Shown here: piece by piece, positions 7,902-17,668 of the stretch | Numbering within the stretch: position 1 is the stretch's first letter | Layout of the letters: every line of letters starts with the position of its first letter | NCBI RefSeq assembly: GCF_001816145.1 | Contig: NZ_MDZB01000055.1 | Span: 27,999-91,998, forward strand | Length of the DNA stretch: 64,000 nucleotides | Reading direction: 5' to 3' | From: Hymenobacter lapidarius | GTDB taxonomy: Bacteria > Bacteroidota > Bacteroidia > Cytophagales > Hymenobacteraceae | Notes under the pieces: model-generated | Database searches by the model: none | Told to the model about the DNA's origin: nothing | Seen by the model: the letters and a program-made list of their open reading frames with translations, nothing else | Translations under genes and position numbers: made by a program

Positions 7902-8342
7902 CTACCGGGCTTCCCATTCGGCCTTTAGCCCCGGCAGCCGGCCCGTGGCGTCAGCGAGCCAGTGCATGGCCGAGTCCGCATCAGAAAAATAGTGCGACTC
8001 AAACCGAATGGCGGGCTGCACCAAATCGTGCAGCGCATCGATAGCCAGCTGGTTGTGGACGCGGCTGCTGTCGATGGCCAGCACCAAATGCTGCAGCGGC
8101 AGTTGCACGATGCCGGGCATCCAGTGGGTGCCCAGCCACAGCTCGTCGGCCACCGATATGTTGGGCACGGTGTTCATGTCGAGTAGCAAGACGCGCACGC
8201 TCAGCTGACGGGCCAGTTCCAGCAGTTGCGTGGCACTGGACCGAAGCGAATCTGTGCCCACGACAGTAATCCATTCCAGGCGCAGCAAGCCCAATGCTTC
8301 GTCGTGCTGCAAACGAAAATCGGGGATGCTGCTGATTATCAC
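7902..8342 (-). CDS. hypothetical SpoIIAA/STAS-like protein
   Basis: 146 residues, no signal peptide or membrane segment. A central hydrophobic strand, LSVRVLLLDMNTVPNI, followed by a helix and a second strand, LQHLVLAIDSS, recalls the alternating strand-helix order of SpoIIAA-like or STAS domains. Such proteins are common singletons in Hymenobacter-type genomes. No catalytic motif is seen. It converges with the Gre-like gene, with 10 bp between the stops. The family assignment is tentative and the function unknown. Confidence 0.5.
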   Translation of the reverse strand: MIISSIPDFRLQHDEALGLLRLEWITVVGTDSLRSSATQLLELARQLSVRVLLLDMNTVPNISVADELWLGTHWMPGIVQLPLQHLVLAIDSSRVHNQLAIDALHDLVQPAIRFESHYFSDADSAMHWLADATGRLPGLKAEWEAR

Positions 8343-8452
8343 AATGACACGGCCTAGATGCCTTCGAAAGGGAATGTGCGCTTCGGGTTTGCGGGGTTAA
8401 TTGTTGCGGTTGCCGACCAAGACGGGCGCCGCGAGGTACTCGGCACTGCTGC

Positions 8453-10600
8453 CTACTTCCATTCTCCACCGCCGTCGGCGGGCTTGTCGCCTTCGGGCTT
8501 GAGGAGGCGGAATTCGACGCGGCGGTTCACCCGGGCGTCGGCGTCGGTCAGCTCGTCTTTGAGGGGGCGGGAAGAGCCGTAGCCCAGGCTTTCGATGCGG
8601 TCGGGCTTGATGTTGCCTTTGCGCTCGATGTATTTGCGGATTTCCTCGGCGCGGTTTTGCGAAAGCTGCTCGTTCACGTCGGGGTCGCCGCTGGTGTCGG
8701 TGTGGCCGCCAACGTTGAGCCGGAACGTGGGGTGGTCGACCAGGAAGATGGCAATGCGGTCAAGCGTGGAGTACATGGAGGGAAGGATGGCCGACTTGCC
8801 CTGCTGAAACTCAATGTTCTTGAAAATTAGCGGCAGCTTGTAATCGATGCTGTTCGTGAGCAGCGCCATCACGGTGTCGCCCTTCAACAAAAACTGCTTT
8901 TCCACGCTGAAAAAATCGGTGCTCTGGATGAGCATGGCGTAGTGCGAGCCCTCAATCAGCTCAAAGTCAAACGTGCCGTCGGGCCGGATAAACTTGCTGG
9001 CTACCTCGACGCCGTTGTCCAGGTCCATGATGCTCACGATGCCCTTGAGCGGCTGGCTGGACACCGAGTCCAGCAAGGTCCCTTCGACGTGGGTGGTGGC
9101 CAGGGGCTGGGCCTCCATGGGCAGCGGGAAGGAGTAGAGGTCGAGGTTGTTGAGGTCCGTAGCTTCGGAGCGGGCGTAGTAGAGGTTTTTGCTGTCGCGG
9201 TCGATGGTAAAGTAGTATTCAGAACCCTTGCCGTTTACCAATGGGCCAATGTTTTTGGGCTCCTGCCAATGGCCGCGCACCCGGTAGGTTTTGTAGATGT
9301 CAAAGTCGCCGAAGTTCAGCAACTGGCCCCGCGAGCTGAAGTACAACACGTGGTAGAGCGGATGGTAAAAGGGGCTCACTTCGCTCTCGCGGGTGTTTAC
9401 CACTGGGCCGGCGTTCTCGGCGGGACTCCACTGGCCGTTTTTCAGCTTGTGCGTGAAATAGATATCCGACAGCCCGAAACCACCCAGGCGGTCGGAGGCA
9501 AAGTAGAGCGTGTCCTCGTTTTGGGAAAGGGTGGGCTGCGAGTCCCAGGCCGGCGAGTTCACCTCCTTGCCCAGGCTCTTGGGGGCACTCCACTTGCCGT
9601 CTTTGCCCTTGGTGGCCGTAAACAGGTCGCAGTTGCCGCTGCAGGTGGCGCACTCGCAGCGGGCGAAGAAGATGGTGCGGCCGTCTTTGCTCAGGCAGGC
9701 CGAGCCTTCGTTGTTGGGCGAGTTGATGGGCTTGGGCAGCGGTTCGGCATCGGTCCAGCTGATGCCTTCGCGGTGCGAGGTGTACAGGTCCTCGTCGATG
9801 ACCTCGGTAATGCCGCGCCGTTTGCGCTTGCTGCTGAAAAGCATCGTGGAGTCGTTGCCGCCCAGTGCCGGCCCGTAGTCCGGCATCTTGCTGTTGATGG
9901 CGTCGCCCATGCTCGTGTACACACCTTTGGGCGGGCGAAACGTGCTGATGTTCTTGCGGTACTCCACTAGGGCATAGTACGTTTTCAGGGGCACGTACAG
10001 GACCTGGTTTTTCTTCTCCAGCGAGTCGTAGTACAGCTGAATTTTGGTGATGTCGGTACGCTGGTGCTTGAGGGCGAGGCGGTAGTATGCCAGGGCTTTG
10101 GCCTGCTGGTTGTCGCGCTCCAGCAGCTGGCCCAAGCGCCAGAGCATGTCGGTGTTGCGGGCGAAGTTGGTGGGGCCAAACTCGGCCACGTAGCCTTCGA
10201 GTAGCGCACGGGCCGTGCGGTAGTCGCGGCGCTTTTCGGCTCTGGCCAGCGCCCGCAAGGCCTTCTTGTTCTCATAATAAGGGTAGCGGTTGATGTTGGC
10301 AAAATCCGGGGTGCCGTCGGGGCGCAGGCGCAGCTTGCGGCTGTTGCGGCTGGTGAGGGCCGCCGTGCGGTAAGTGCCGGGGGCTATGGCCGGGGCGCCG
10401 GCTTTGCCAGCGGCTGGCTGCGTGGCGGGCTGGCGGCTAGCCGGGGCGGCCGAGGCCCCGCCGCTGGTGGTATCGGTAGAGGGGGAAGCGGCTGGCCGGG
10501 TGCTTTTAGGGGTCCGGCGTTGCGCCTGGGCCTGGGGAGCGGCGGCCATTCCCGCGAGTAGCAGGAAAAGAAATTGGCACCGACGCAATAAAAGGAACAT
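8453..10600 (-). CDS. OmpA-family outer-membrane protein with TPR and PD40 repeats
   Basis: About 715 residues from the ATG at 10600, chosen because it gives a compact signal peptide (leucine stretch, then PQAQAQ); an in-frame ATG 33 bp upstream is possible. After a Pro/Ala/Thr-rich linker come TPR-like helices (about 90-190), then WD40-like PD40 propeller repeats with motifs such as ACLSKDGRTIFFA and DTLYFASDRLGGFG (about 270-480). A CarboxypepD-regulatory-like domain follows (SQPLKGIVSIMD), and a C-terminal OmpA domain with GHTDTSGDPDVNE binds peptidoglycan. This order is typical of the Bacteroidota family related to PorE, which tethers type IX secretion or gliding machinery. Whether this copy is PorE itself is uncertain. 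Confidence 0.88.
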   Translation of the reverse strand: MFLLLRRCQFLFLLLAGMAAAPQAQAQRRTPKSTRPAASPSTDTTSGGASAAPASRQPATQPAAGKAGAPAIAPGTYRTAALTSRNSRKLRLRPDGTPDFANINRYPYYENKKALRALARAEKRRDYRTARALLEGYVAEFGPTNFARNTDMLWRLGQLLERDNQQAKALAYYRLALKHQRTDITKIQLYYDSLEKKNQVLYVPLKTYYALVEYRKNISTFRPPKGVYTSMGDAINSKMPDYGPALGGNDSTMLFSSKRKRRGITEVIDEDLYTSHREGISWTDAEPLPKPINSPNNEGSACLSKDGRTIFFARCECATCSGNCDLFTATKGKDGKWSAPKSLGKEVNSPAWDSQPTLSQNEDTLYFASDRLGGFGLSDIYFTHKLKNGQWSPAENAGPVVNTRESEVSPFYHPLYHVLYFSSRGQLLNFGDFDIYKTYRVRGHWQEPKNIGPLVNGKGSEYYFTIDRDSKNLYYARSEATDLNNLDLYSFPLPMEAQPLATTHVEGTLLDSVSSQPLKGIVSIMDLDNGVEVASKFIRPDGTFDFELIEGSHYAMLIQSTDFFSVEKQFLLKGDTVMALLTNSIDYKLPLIFKNIEFQQGKSAILPSMYSTLDRIAIFLVDHPTFRLNVGGHTDTSGDPDVNEQLSQNRAEEIRKYIERKGNIKPDRIESLGYGSSRPLKDELTDADARVNRRVEFRLLKPEGDKPADGGGEWK

Positions 10601-10922
10601 TGGAAGAGTAATGAAAATATATAATTCACGCAAGTTGCCAACAATTTAGCGATTTACGCACTGCTACCGAGCAGAACCGTGCCCGCAGGTGCGCCGCTTT
10701 GGCGGATGACCCCTCCTGGCACGGCCCTTGAGACCCGAAGGCGCCCGGGGACCGTATCTTGTGTGTCCTCTTTCTCGGAGCACCGGGCTGCCAATCTGGC
10801 ACCTGCGGCTGTTGTTTTTGGCTTTATCCCCGCCCATGCGTCTGGCATCTGTTCTTCCTTTCCTAACGTCCCCAATTCGGGCGTTTCACGACAATAATTC
10901 CCAACCCGAAGCCATTGCGATA

Positions 10923-13346
10923 ATGGCCGCCGACCCCGACCACCTGCTGCGTGGCGACGACGCGCCGCCTACGCTGCCCCTGCTGCCGGTGCGCAACACC
11001 GTGCTGTTTCCGGGGGTGGTGCTGCCGGTTACGGTTACGCGCAAAAAGAGCATTAAGCTGGTGCGCAAGGCCTACGCGGCCGATAAGCTGCTGGGCGTAG
11101 TGGCCCAAAAAAGCCCCGATGACGCCGAGCCCACCACCGACGAGCTGCACCCCGTGGGCACGCTGGCCCGCATTCTGAAGCTGTTGGAGCAGCCCGATGG
11201 CCAGGTCACCATTATCCTGCAGGGGCAGGTGCGCTTCACCATCGAAGAGCAGCTGACCTTCACGCCCCAGCTCACGGCGCGGGTGAGCTACTTTGCCGAA
11301 GTGGCCCTGAACGTGGAAATTCCAGGCGAATTTGGCTTGTTGCAGGCCCTGCGCGAGGCGGCCACCAAGGTGCTGGAGCTCACCCCCGAAATCCCCATGG
11401 AGGCGCGGGCCATGCTCGACGGCATCCAGTCGCCGGCCTTTCTTACGCATTTCCTGTCCTCCAACGTGCAGCTTGACCTGCCCGCCAGGCAGAAACTGCT
11501 GGAGTTGGCCGACCCCGAGCAGCAAGCCCGCCAGCTGCTGGAGGCCCTGCTGAGTCAGGCCGAGCTACTGGAAATCAAGCAGGACATTCGCTCGAAAACC
11601 CACACCGGCATCGATGCGCAGCAACGCGAGTACTTCCTGCGCCAGCAGCTCAAAACCCTGCAGGACGAGCTGGGGCAGGACGGCCCGGACGAGGACGTGA
11701 ACCGCCTGCGCGCCCGCGCCGAAACCAAAAAGTGGCCCGAGAACGTCGCGCTTCATTTCAAGAAAGAAATGGAAAAGCTGGCCCGGACCAACCCCATGGC
11801 GCCCGACTACTCGGTGAGCATGAACTACGTGGAGTTCCTGCTCGACCTGCCCTGGGGCGAGTACACCAAGGATAAATTCAACCTCAAGCAAACCAAAAAA
11901 ATCCTCGACGCCGACCACTTCGGCCTCGAAAAAGTGAAGGAGCGGATTCTGGAGTACATCGCCGTGCTCAAGCTGAAGCAGGACCTGAAGGCGCCCATTC
12001 TGTGCCTCTACGGGCCTCCCGGCGTGGGCAAGACTTCGCTGGGGCGTAGCATTGCGGCCGCTATGGGCCGCAAATACATCCGGATGAGCCTGGGTGGCGT
12101 GCGTGACGAAGCCGAGATTCGTGGCCACCGCAAAACCTACGTGGGCGCCATGCCCGGCCGCATCATTGCGCAGATTAAGAAGGCCGGCTCGTCGAACCCG
12201 GTCATTATTCTTGACGAGATTGACAAGGTGAGCAGCGACTTCCGCGGCGACCCCAGCTCGGCCCTGCTCGAAGTACTGGACCCGGAGCAGAACGCTACCT
12301 TCACCGACAACTACCTGGAGGTGGAATACGACTTGAGCAAGGTCCTGTTCATTGCCACAGCCAACTCGCTCGACACCATTCAGCCCGCCCTGCGCGACCG
12401 GATGGAAATCATCGACCTGACCGGCTACACCCAGGAAGAGAAGGTGCAGATTGCGCGCAAGCACCTCTGGCCCAAGCAGCTGAAGGACCACGGCCTGGAC
12501 GAAGCCGAAGTGAAAATAACCGACGCCGCCCTGCACCGCGTGGCCGACGACTACACTCGGGAAAGCGGCGTGCGCGGCCTAGAGCGCAAGCTGGCCGCCG
12601 TGACGCGTAACCTGGCCCGCCGCAAGGCCGGCAAGGAGCCGCTGCCTGCTGTGATGGAGCCCGCCGAAATCCGCAAAATCCTCGGCGCCGCCATTTTCGA
12701 CCGCGACCAGTACCAGGACAACGACACCGCCGGCGTGGTCACGGGCCTGGCTTGGACCAGCGTGGGCGGCGACATTCTCTTCGTGGAAAGCCTGCTGAGC
12801 CGCGGCCGGGGCAAGCTCACGCTGAGCGGCCAGCTGGGCGATGTGATGAAGGAATCGGCCATTACGGCGCTATCCTACCTGCGCAGCCGGGCCGATGAAA
12901 TTGGCATCGATTACCGCCTGTTTGAGCAGTACGACCTGCACATTCACTTCCCCGAGGGCGCCGTGCCCAAAGACGGACCCAGTGCGGGCATCGCCATCTT
13001 CACCAGCATGGCTTCGGCCTTCACGCAACGCCGGGTGCGCCCGCGCCTGGCCATGACCGGTGAAATCACGCTGCGGGGCAAGGTGCTGCCGGTGGGCGGT
13101 ATCAAGGAGAAGCTGCTGGCGGCCCGCCGCGCCGGCATGAAGGACATCATTCTGTGCCCCAAGAACCGCAAGGACATTGAGGAAATCCAGGAAGATTACC
13201 TCAAAGGTCTCACCATTCACTACGCCGACCGCGTGGACGATGTGCTGCGCGTGGCCCTGCTCGATGAGCTGGTGCCGCACCCGCAAAAGCTGCCCGTGCG
13301 CGACGAGCCCGTGCCCGTGGTTGGTCCCAGCGTGGAGGTGCAATAA
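10923..13346 (+). CDS. lon: ATP-dependent protease Lon
   Basis: 807 residues from the ATG at 10923; the preceding in-frame codons are not conserved. The N-terminal substrate domain starts at [14 protein letters not shown] (about 18-31). The AAA+ module has Walker A GPPGVGKT (364-371) and the [15 protein letters not shown] block. The C-terminal protease domain has Ser687 in KDGPSAG and Lys730 in GGIKEKL, spaced 43 residues apart as in the Escherichia coli dyad. The enzyme degrades damaged and regulatory proteins in the cytoplasm. It is transcribed divergently from the OmpA/PD40 gene; no obvious heat-shock operator is visible upstream. Confidence 0.97.
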   Translation: MAADPDHLLRGDDAPPTLPLLPVRNTVLFPGVVLPVTVTRKKSIKLVRKAYAADKLLGVVAQKSPDDAEPTTDELHPVGTLARILKLLEQPDGQVTIILQGQVRFTIEEQLTFTPQLTARVSYFAEVALNVEIPGEFGLLQALREAATKVLELTPEIPMEARAMLDGIQSPAFLTHFLSSNVQLDLPARQKLLELADPEQQARQLLEALLSQAELLEIKQDIRSKTHTGIDAQQREYFLRQQLKTLQDELGQDGPDEDVNRLRARAETKKWPENVALHFKKEMEKLARTNPMAPDYSVSMNYVEFLLDLPWGEYTKDKFNLKQTKKILDADHFGLEKVKERILEYIAVLKLKQDLKAPILCLYGPPGVGKTSLGRSIAAAMGRKYIRMSLGGVRDEAEIRGHRKTYVGAMPGRIIAQIKKAGSSNPVIILDEIDKVSSDFRGDPSSALLEVLDPEQNATFTDNYLEVEYDLSKVLFIATANSLDTIQPALRDRMEIIDLTGYTQEEKVQIARKHLWPKQLKDHGLDEAEVKITDAALHRVADDYTRESGVRGLERKLAAVTRNLARRKAGKEPLPAVMEPAEIRKILGAAIFDRDQYQDNDTAGVVTGLAWTSVGGDILFVESLLSRGRGKLTLSGQLGDVMKESAITALSYLRSRADEIGIDYRLFEQYDLHIHFPEGAVPKDGPSAGIAIFTSMASAFTQRRVRPRLAMTGEITLRGKVLPVGGIKEKLLAARRAGMKDIILCPKNRKDIEEIQEDYLKGLTIHYADRVDDVLRVALLDELVPHPQKLPVRDEPVPVVGPSVEVQ

Positions 13347-13457
13347 AAAACCCAATTGGTCGCTCCGAGCGCATTAATCCCCGTTCCGAAGTACTTTCTG
13401 CTTCTTCGTGACCGTTTGGTGCCTTTGCAAGGGCTACTTGCCGCTTAACTTAGCCAT

Positions 13458-14519
13458 ATGAAGCACGTTTTCGCTTGCCGGCTGGCCGGTTTTTGCCTGT
13501 TGTTGGGAATAGTCGGCTGGAAGCCGGCTGCCGCGCAGCAGCTGGGTGGGGGCAAGGTGTTTCCGTTCCTGGACCTGCCGGCGGGGGCGCAGCAAGCGGC
13601 CTTGGGCGGCCACAACGTGTCGAACCGCAACGACGACCCTACCATGCTCTTCGCCAATCCGGCCCTGCTGAACGCGGACATGGACGGCCGCCTGGCGCTG
13701 AGCTATGTGGCCTACGTAGCCGACATCAAGCAAAGTACCGCGGCCTACGTGTTCAATACTCAGAAGTACGGGCGCTTCGGCGTGGGCATCACCTACCTCA
13801 ACTACGGCAGCCTGGAGAGCTACGACGCGGCTGGCAACAGCCTGGGTACGTTTGGCGTGAACGAGTACACGGTGGGCGTATCGGACTCCTACACCACCGG
13901 CAACTACACGTTTGGCGCCACCACCAAGCTGGCGGTTTCCAGCATTGCCGGCAACCGTTCCTTCGCGGGCGTGGCTGACGTGGGCGTGGTGTACAAGCAC
14001 CCCACGCAGGACTTTACGGCGGGCTTGGCCGTGAAAAACGCGGGGTTCCAGTTCTCGCCCTATCCTGGCACCAGGCGCGGCCCCTTGCCGCTGGACGTGC
14101 AGTTGGGCGCCACCATCAAGCCCGAGCACATGCCGCTGCGCTTTTCGCTCACCGCGCACCATCTGCAGCAGTGGGACATTCAGTACCTCGACCCCAACCA
14201 GCGCACCCCTCTGAATGCCGACACGACCCGGAAACAGCCCGGCCGAAGCTTTGGCGACAACCTGGCCCGACACTTCACGGTGAGCGCCGCGCTGGTGCTG
14301 GGCAAGGGGCTGCAGCTGCGCGCCGGCTATAACCACCTGCAGCGCCGCGAGCTGCGCCTGGAAAATACTGGCGGCGGCGCGGGCCTCAGCTTTGGCGTCA
14401 TGCTGAAACTTGCGGGCTTCCAAATCGATTATACCCACGCCACGCTGCAGGCCGCGGGCTCCAGCGAATACTTCACCCTGGCCCGCAACCTGGATTCGTT
14501 GTTTAAGAAGAAAGAGTAA
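13458..14519 (+). CDS. porQ: type IX secretion system protein PorQ
   Basis: 353 residues with a signal peptide ending at AAAQQ (about residue 26). The mature start KVFPFLDLPAGAQQAALGG and the DDPTMLFANPALL motif are the hallmark of PorQ, an outer-membrane beta-barrel protein that holds the PorZ sortase-complex component on the surface. Many amphipathic strands follow to the C-terminus. It is a single gene here, away from the core por genes, as is usual. Its presence implies a type IX secretion system elsewhere in the genome. An inverted-repeat element follows the stop. Confidence 0.88.
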   Translation: MKHVFACRLAGFCLLLGIVGWKPAAAQQLGGGKVFPFLDLPAGAQQAALGGHNVSNRNDDPTMLFANPALLNADMDGRLALSYVAYVADIKQSTAAYVFNTQKYGRFGVGITYLNYGSLESYDAAGNSLGTFGVNEYTVGVSDSYTTGNYTFGATTKLAVSSIAGNRSFAGVADVGVVYKHPTQDFTAGLAVKNAGFQFSPYPGTRRGPLPLDVQLGATIKPEHMPLRFSLTAHHLQQWDIQYLDPNQRTPLNADTTRKQPGRSFGDNLARHFTVSAALVLGKGLQLRAGYNHLQRRELRLENTGGGAGLSFGVMLKLAGFQIDYTHATLQAAGSSEYFTLARNLDSLFKKKE

Positions 14520-14541
14520 TTTAACCGTAAGCTACAATTCA

Positions 14542-14649
14542 GGAACGTCATGCCGAGCTTGCCGAAGCATCTCTACCGCGCCACTAAACCCATCCGATTG
14601 GATTGCTAATGGCGGTAGAGATGCTTCGGCAAGCTCAGCATGACGTTCC
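14542..14649. repeat. dispersed inverted-repeat element, copy B
   Basis: Left arm GGAACGTCATGCCGAGC then TTGCCGAAGCATCTC; right arm mirrors it, ending TGACGTTCC at 14649. It lies between porQ and hslU, ending 28 bp before the hslU start, so it may form part of the hslU leader. Reading through the right arm gives the peptide MLRQAQHD, which falsely lengthens the hslU frame. Confidence 0.9.
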
Positions 14650-14677
14650 ATTTAATGTAGACACCCCTACTTTCCCC

Positions 14678-16084
14678 ATGCTCAATCAGGATTTCCTTAC
14701 CCCGGCCCAAATCGTGGCCGAACTCGATAAATACATCATTGGCCAGCACGAGGCCAAGCGGCACGTGGCCATTGCGCTACGCAACCGCTGGCGCCGCCTG
14801 CACGCCTCCCTGGACATGCAGGCCGAGATTGTGCCGAACAATATTCTCATGATTGGGGCCACCGGCGTGGGCAAAACTGAAATAGCCCGCCGCCTGGCGC
14901 ACCTGGCCGATGCCCCGTTTGTGAAAGTAGAAGCCAGCAAATTCACGGAAGTGGGCTACGTGGGCCGCGACGTGGAAAGCATGGTGCGCGACCTGGCCGA
15001 GCAAAGCGTGAGCCGCGTGAAGGCCCGCCGCCAGGAAGCCGTGAAAACCCAGGCCGCCGATGCCGTGGAAGAGTTGATTCTGGATGCCCTGATTCCGGCC
15101 ATGCCCCGGCCCGCGGGCGCCAAGCCGGGCGTGGGTTTCGGCAGCGGCGGCACCGACGACGTGCCGCAATCCGACTCCGAGCTCAACGAGCGCACCCGCG
15201 AGCGGTTCCGCCAGAAGATTAAGAACGGCGAGCTGGAAGACCGCAAAATTGAGATTCAGGTGGCGCAGGCGGGCCCCAGCGTGGGCCTGATGGGCGCACC
15301 TCCCGGCATGGACGAAAGCACGCTTTCGGGCCTGCAGGACATGCTGGGCAACATGATGCCCAAGAAAACCCGCAAGCGAAAAGTGACCGTGGCCGAAGCC
15401 CGCAAGCTCCTGCTCGACGAGGAAGCGGCCAAGCTCATCGACATGGACGAGGTGAAGGACGAGGCCATTCGCCAGGCCGAAAACGCCGGCATCATCTTCA
15501 TCGATGAAATAGACAAAGTGGCCAGCAGCGGCAGCAAAAGCGGTGGCGGCGGTCCCGACGTGAGCCGGCAGGGCGTGCAGCGCGACCTGCTGCCCATCGT
15601 GGAGGGCTCGGCCGTGAGCACCAAGTACGGCATCGTCAACACCGACCACATCCTGTTTATTGCCGCCGGCGCGTTCCACGTTAGCAAGCCCTCGGACCTG
15701 ATTCCGGAACTGCAGGGGCGCTTTCCTATTCGCGTGGAGCTGCAGAGCCTCACCAAGGAAGACTTTTTCCGCATTCTCAAAGACCCCAAAAACGCCCTCA
15801 CCAAGCAATATGAAGCCCTACTCAAAGCCGAGGAAGTAGAGCTCACCTTCGACGATGCCGCCCTGGAGCGCGTAGCCGAAATTGCTTCCGAGGTAAACGC
15901 GGAGGTCGAGAACATCGGGGCGCGCCGCCTGCACACGGTCATGAGCCGGCTGCTGAACGACATTCTCTACGACGTGCCCGACAAAATTGGCCCCAACGCC
16001 CGCATCCTCATCACCGCCGAGCTGGTGAACGAGCGGTTGAACGACATGGTGAAGAACCGCGATTTGAGCCAGTATATTCTGTAA
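14678..16084 (+). CDS. hslU: HslU, ATPase subunit of the HslUV protease
   Basis: 468 residues from ATG 14678; the longer frame crosses a repeat and is rejected. N-terminal LTPAQIVAELDKYIIGQ is the family start, and Walker A is GATGVGKT (60-67). The large inserted I-domain (about 110-270) and a Walker B AGIIFIDEIDK follow. The chain ends DLSQYIL, the tail that docks into HslV to activate it. HslU unfolds proteins and feeds them to the HslV peptidase. hslV is usually nearby in many bacteria but is not in this window, so it must be elsewhere. Confidence 0.97.
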   Translation: MLNQDFLTPAQIVAELDKYIIGQHEAKRHVAIALRNRWRRLHASLDMQAEIVPNNILMIGATGVGKTEIARRLAHLADAPFVKVEASKFTEVGYVGRDVESMVRDLAEQSVSRVKARRQEAVKTQAADAVEELILDALIPAMPRPAGAKPGVGFGSGGTDDVPQSDSELNERTRERFRQKIKNGELEDRKIEIQVAQAGPSVGLMGAPPGMDESTLSGLQDMLGNMMPKKTRKRKVTVAEARKLLLDEEAAKLIDMDEVKDEAIRQAENAGIIFIDEIDKVASSGSKSGGGGPDVSRQGVQRDLLPIVEGSAVSTKYGIVNTDHILFIAAGAFHVSKPSDLIPELQGRFPIRVELQSLTKEDFFRILKDPKNALTKQYEALLKAEEVELTFDDAALERVAEIASEVNAEVENIGARRLHTVMSRLLNDILYDVPDKIGPNARILITAELVNERLNDMVKNRDLSQYIL

Positions 16085-16130
16085 TCGGAACCTACCACTG
16101 CTACATAAAACTTATCCGAAAAGTATCCCG

Positions 16131-16156
16131 ACTGTCATGCTGAGCTTCTTCAAGGG
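16131..16156 (+). repeat. half copy of the dispersed repeat
   Basis: ACTGTCATGCTGAGCTTCTT matches one arm of the dispersed element, but no mirror arm follows. It looks like a decayed copy. Confidence 0.6.
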
Positions 16157-16178
16157 GGCATTTTTTGGATAGGTCCTT

Positions 16179-16223
16179 AAACAAAAAAATCCCCGGCCAC
16201 TACTGGCCGGGGATTTTTTTGTT
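16179..16223. terminator. bidirectional terminator between hslU and susD
   Basis: The stem ATCCCCGGCCA (16189-16199) / TGGCCGGGGAT (16204-16214) is perfect, with a CTAC loop. It is flanked by A-rich and T-rich runs, so it works on both strands. It ends hslU on the plus strand and the first SusC/SusD operon on the minus strand. Confidence 0.92.
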
Positions 16224-16243
16224 TAATCAATTGCTACAGTAAC

Positions 16244-17638
16244 CTAGTAACCAGGGTTCTGCTCAATCAGATTGTTGGTGAGCTGTACCTCGCGCAACGG
16301 AATGGGGAAGAGGTTCCGGAACGTTTCAGCATAAGTCGGCAAAGCCGTCTGTATTCTGTTAGTGCGGCGCAAGTCTATCCAATAGAGGCCTTCGTAAGCA
16401 AATTCCAAGCGGCGCTGTAGCAGGATATCAGTGATGAGGGCTGCAGCAGTGGTGGCTGTGGTTGGAGCCAGGCCCGCCCGGGTGCGAATCATGTTGAGAT
16501 TGGTGGTAGCCTCAGCCAAGGCACCGGTCTGAGCAGCTGCCTCCGCAATGGTAAGTACTACCTCGGCATAGCGAATCATGTTGAAACGGTCATCGCGGGT
16601 CGAAGTACGGTAATACTTCTGGGTAGTGCCGGGAGACAGGGTAAACGGAGCACCTGCCACGGTGATAGGCGTAGTGGCGGTTACAACGTTGATGGGACGG
16701 CGCAGGTCACCAGTTGGGTGGGCCGCGGCGATGGTAGTGCCTGGGTCAAATTCGTTGCGACCACCGGGAGCAGGATACCAAAAGAAAGCGTACGAGTTCT
16801 GGTCCGTGTTCGAGAAAAACAGCTGCCAGATAGCATCCGGCGCTGTGGTGCCGGTAGGTGCCGAAGTTGCAAAGCCTGCAATGGCAGGTACTTGCTTAGC
16901 AAACGACAGTGCTTCGGCATACTTGCGCTCCCGTAACTCGAACCGAGCCCGCAGAGCCAGGGCCGACGATTTGGTGAGGCGGTTGCTGCCAGAACCCGGC
17001 TGCAGGTTGGCGATGGCGAAGTCGAGGTCTGCCCGAATAGCGGCAGCCACTTCCACTTCTGAGGCGCGCGCAATGGCTTGGGTCTCTGGGCCAATGGCAG
17101 TAGTGGGAGCCAGGCGCAACGGCACCCCACGGCCACCGGTGAACCCGTAGCCCTGGGTGCTGCCGCCCCACAAGCCCAGCAGGTCCATGTAAGCTAAGGC
17201 GCGAATACCACGCGCCTGGGCTATGGTTGCTGCTTGCGGAAAAGCAGGGTCCGTAATTTTCTCGCTTTGCTGAATCAGGTAGTTAGCCCGGCTGATGGCC
17301 CGATAGATGGCGTTCCAGGTGTTGCCCACTTGGATGTTATCGGGCAGGGTCTGGTTTTGCCCGATTACCCCGTAGGTAGTAACAAAAGTGCCCACGTGGA
17401 GCATGTCTCCGGATATCAAATCAGAAATCGATGGAAACGACAGGCCGTAGTAGTCACCGGCCTGAAGTGCGTCGTATGTACCTAGCAAGCCGGCAGCAGC
17501 ATCCTCCTTAGTTGAGAAGCCAGTATCTGAGCTTACACTGTTGAACGGCTCTACATTGACCGCTTTCTCACATGCTCCTACCGACAGACCCAAGCTCAGA
17601 AGCAGGGCCGAACGAGTAGCCAGCTGACGAAAATTCAT
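16244..17638 (-). CDS. RagB/SusD family nutrient-uptake outer-membrane lipoprotein (pair 1)
   Basis: About 464 residues. The start at 17638 gives a lipoprotein signal with Cys23 (LSVGAC); another ATG lies 9 bp upstream. The helical TPR-like scaffold of SusD is visible, with the block ARGIRALAYMDLLGLWGG and the C-terminal LQRRLEFAYEGLYWIDLRRT motif, ending in EQNPGY. SusD-like proteins sit on the outer face of the outer membrane and cap the SusC transporter. The gene starts 30 bp after susC 1 and ends at a strong terminator. No enzyme gene lies alongside, so the substrate is unknown. Confidence 0.92.
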   Translation of the reverse strand: MNFRQLATRSALLLSLGLSVGACEKAVNVEPFNSVSSDTGFSTKEDAAAGLLGTYDALQAGDYYGLSFPSISDLISGDMLHVGTFVTTYGVIGQNQTLPDNIQVGNTWNAIYRAISRANYLIQQSEKITDPAFPQAATIAQARGIRALAYMDLLGLWGGSTQGYGFTGGRGVPLRLAPTTAIGPETQAIARASEVEVAAAIRADLDFAIANLQPGSGSNRLTKSSALALRARFELRERKYAEALSFAKQVPAIAGFATSAPTGTTAPDAIWQLFFSNTDQNSYAFFWYPAPGGRNEFDPGTTIAAAHPTGDLRRPINVVTATTPITVAGAPFTLSPGTTQKYYRTSTRDDRFNMIRYAEVVLTIAEAAAQTGALAEATTNLNMIRTRAGLAPTTATTAAALITDILLQRRLEFAYEGLYWIDLRRTNRIQTALPTYAETFRNLFPIPLREVQLTNNLIEQNPGY

Positions 17639-17668
17639 TATTTGCATGATTATATAGAGTCAAGAAGA

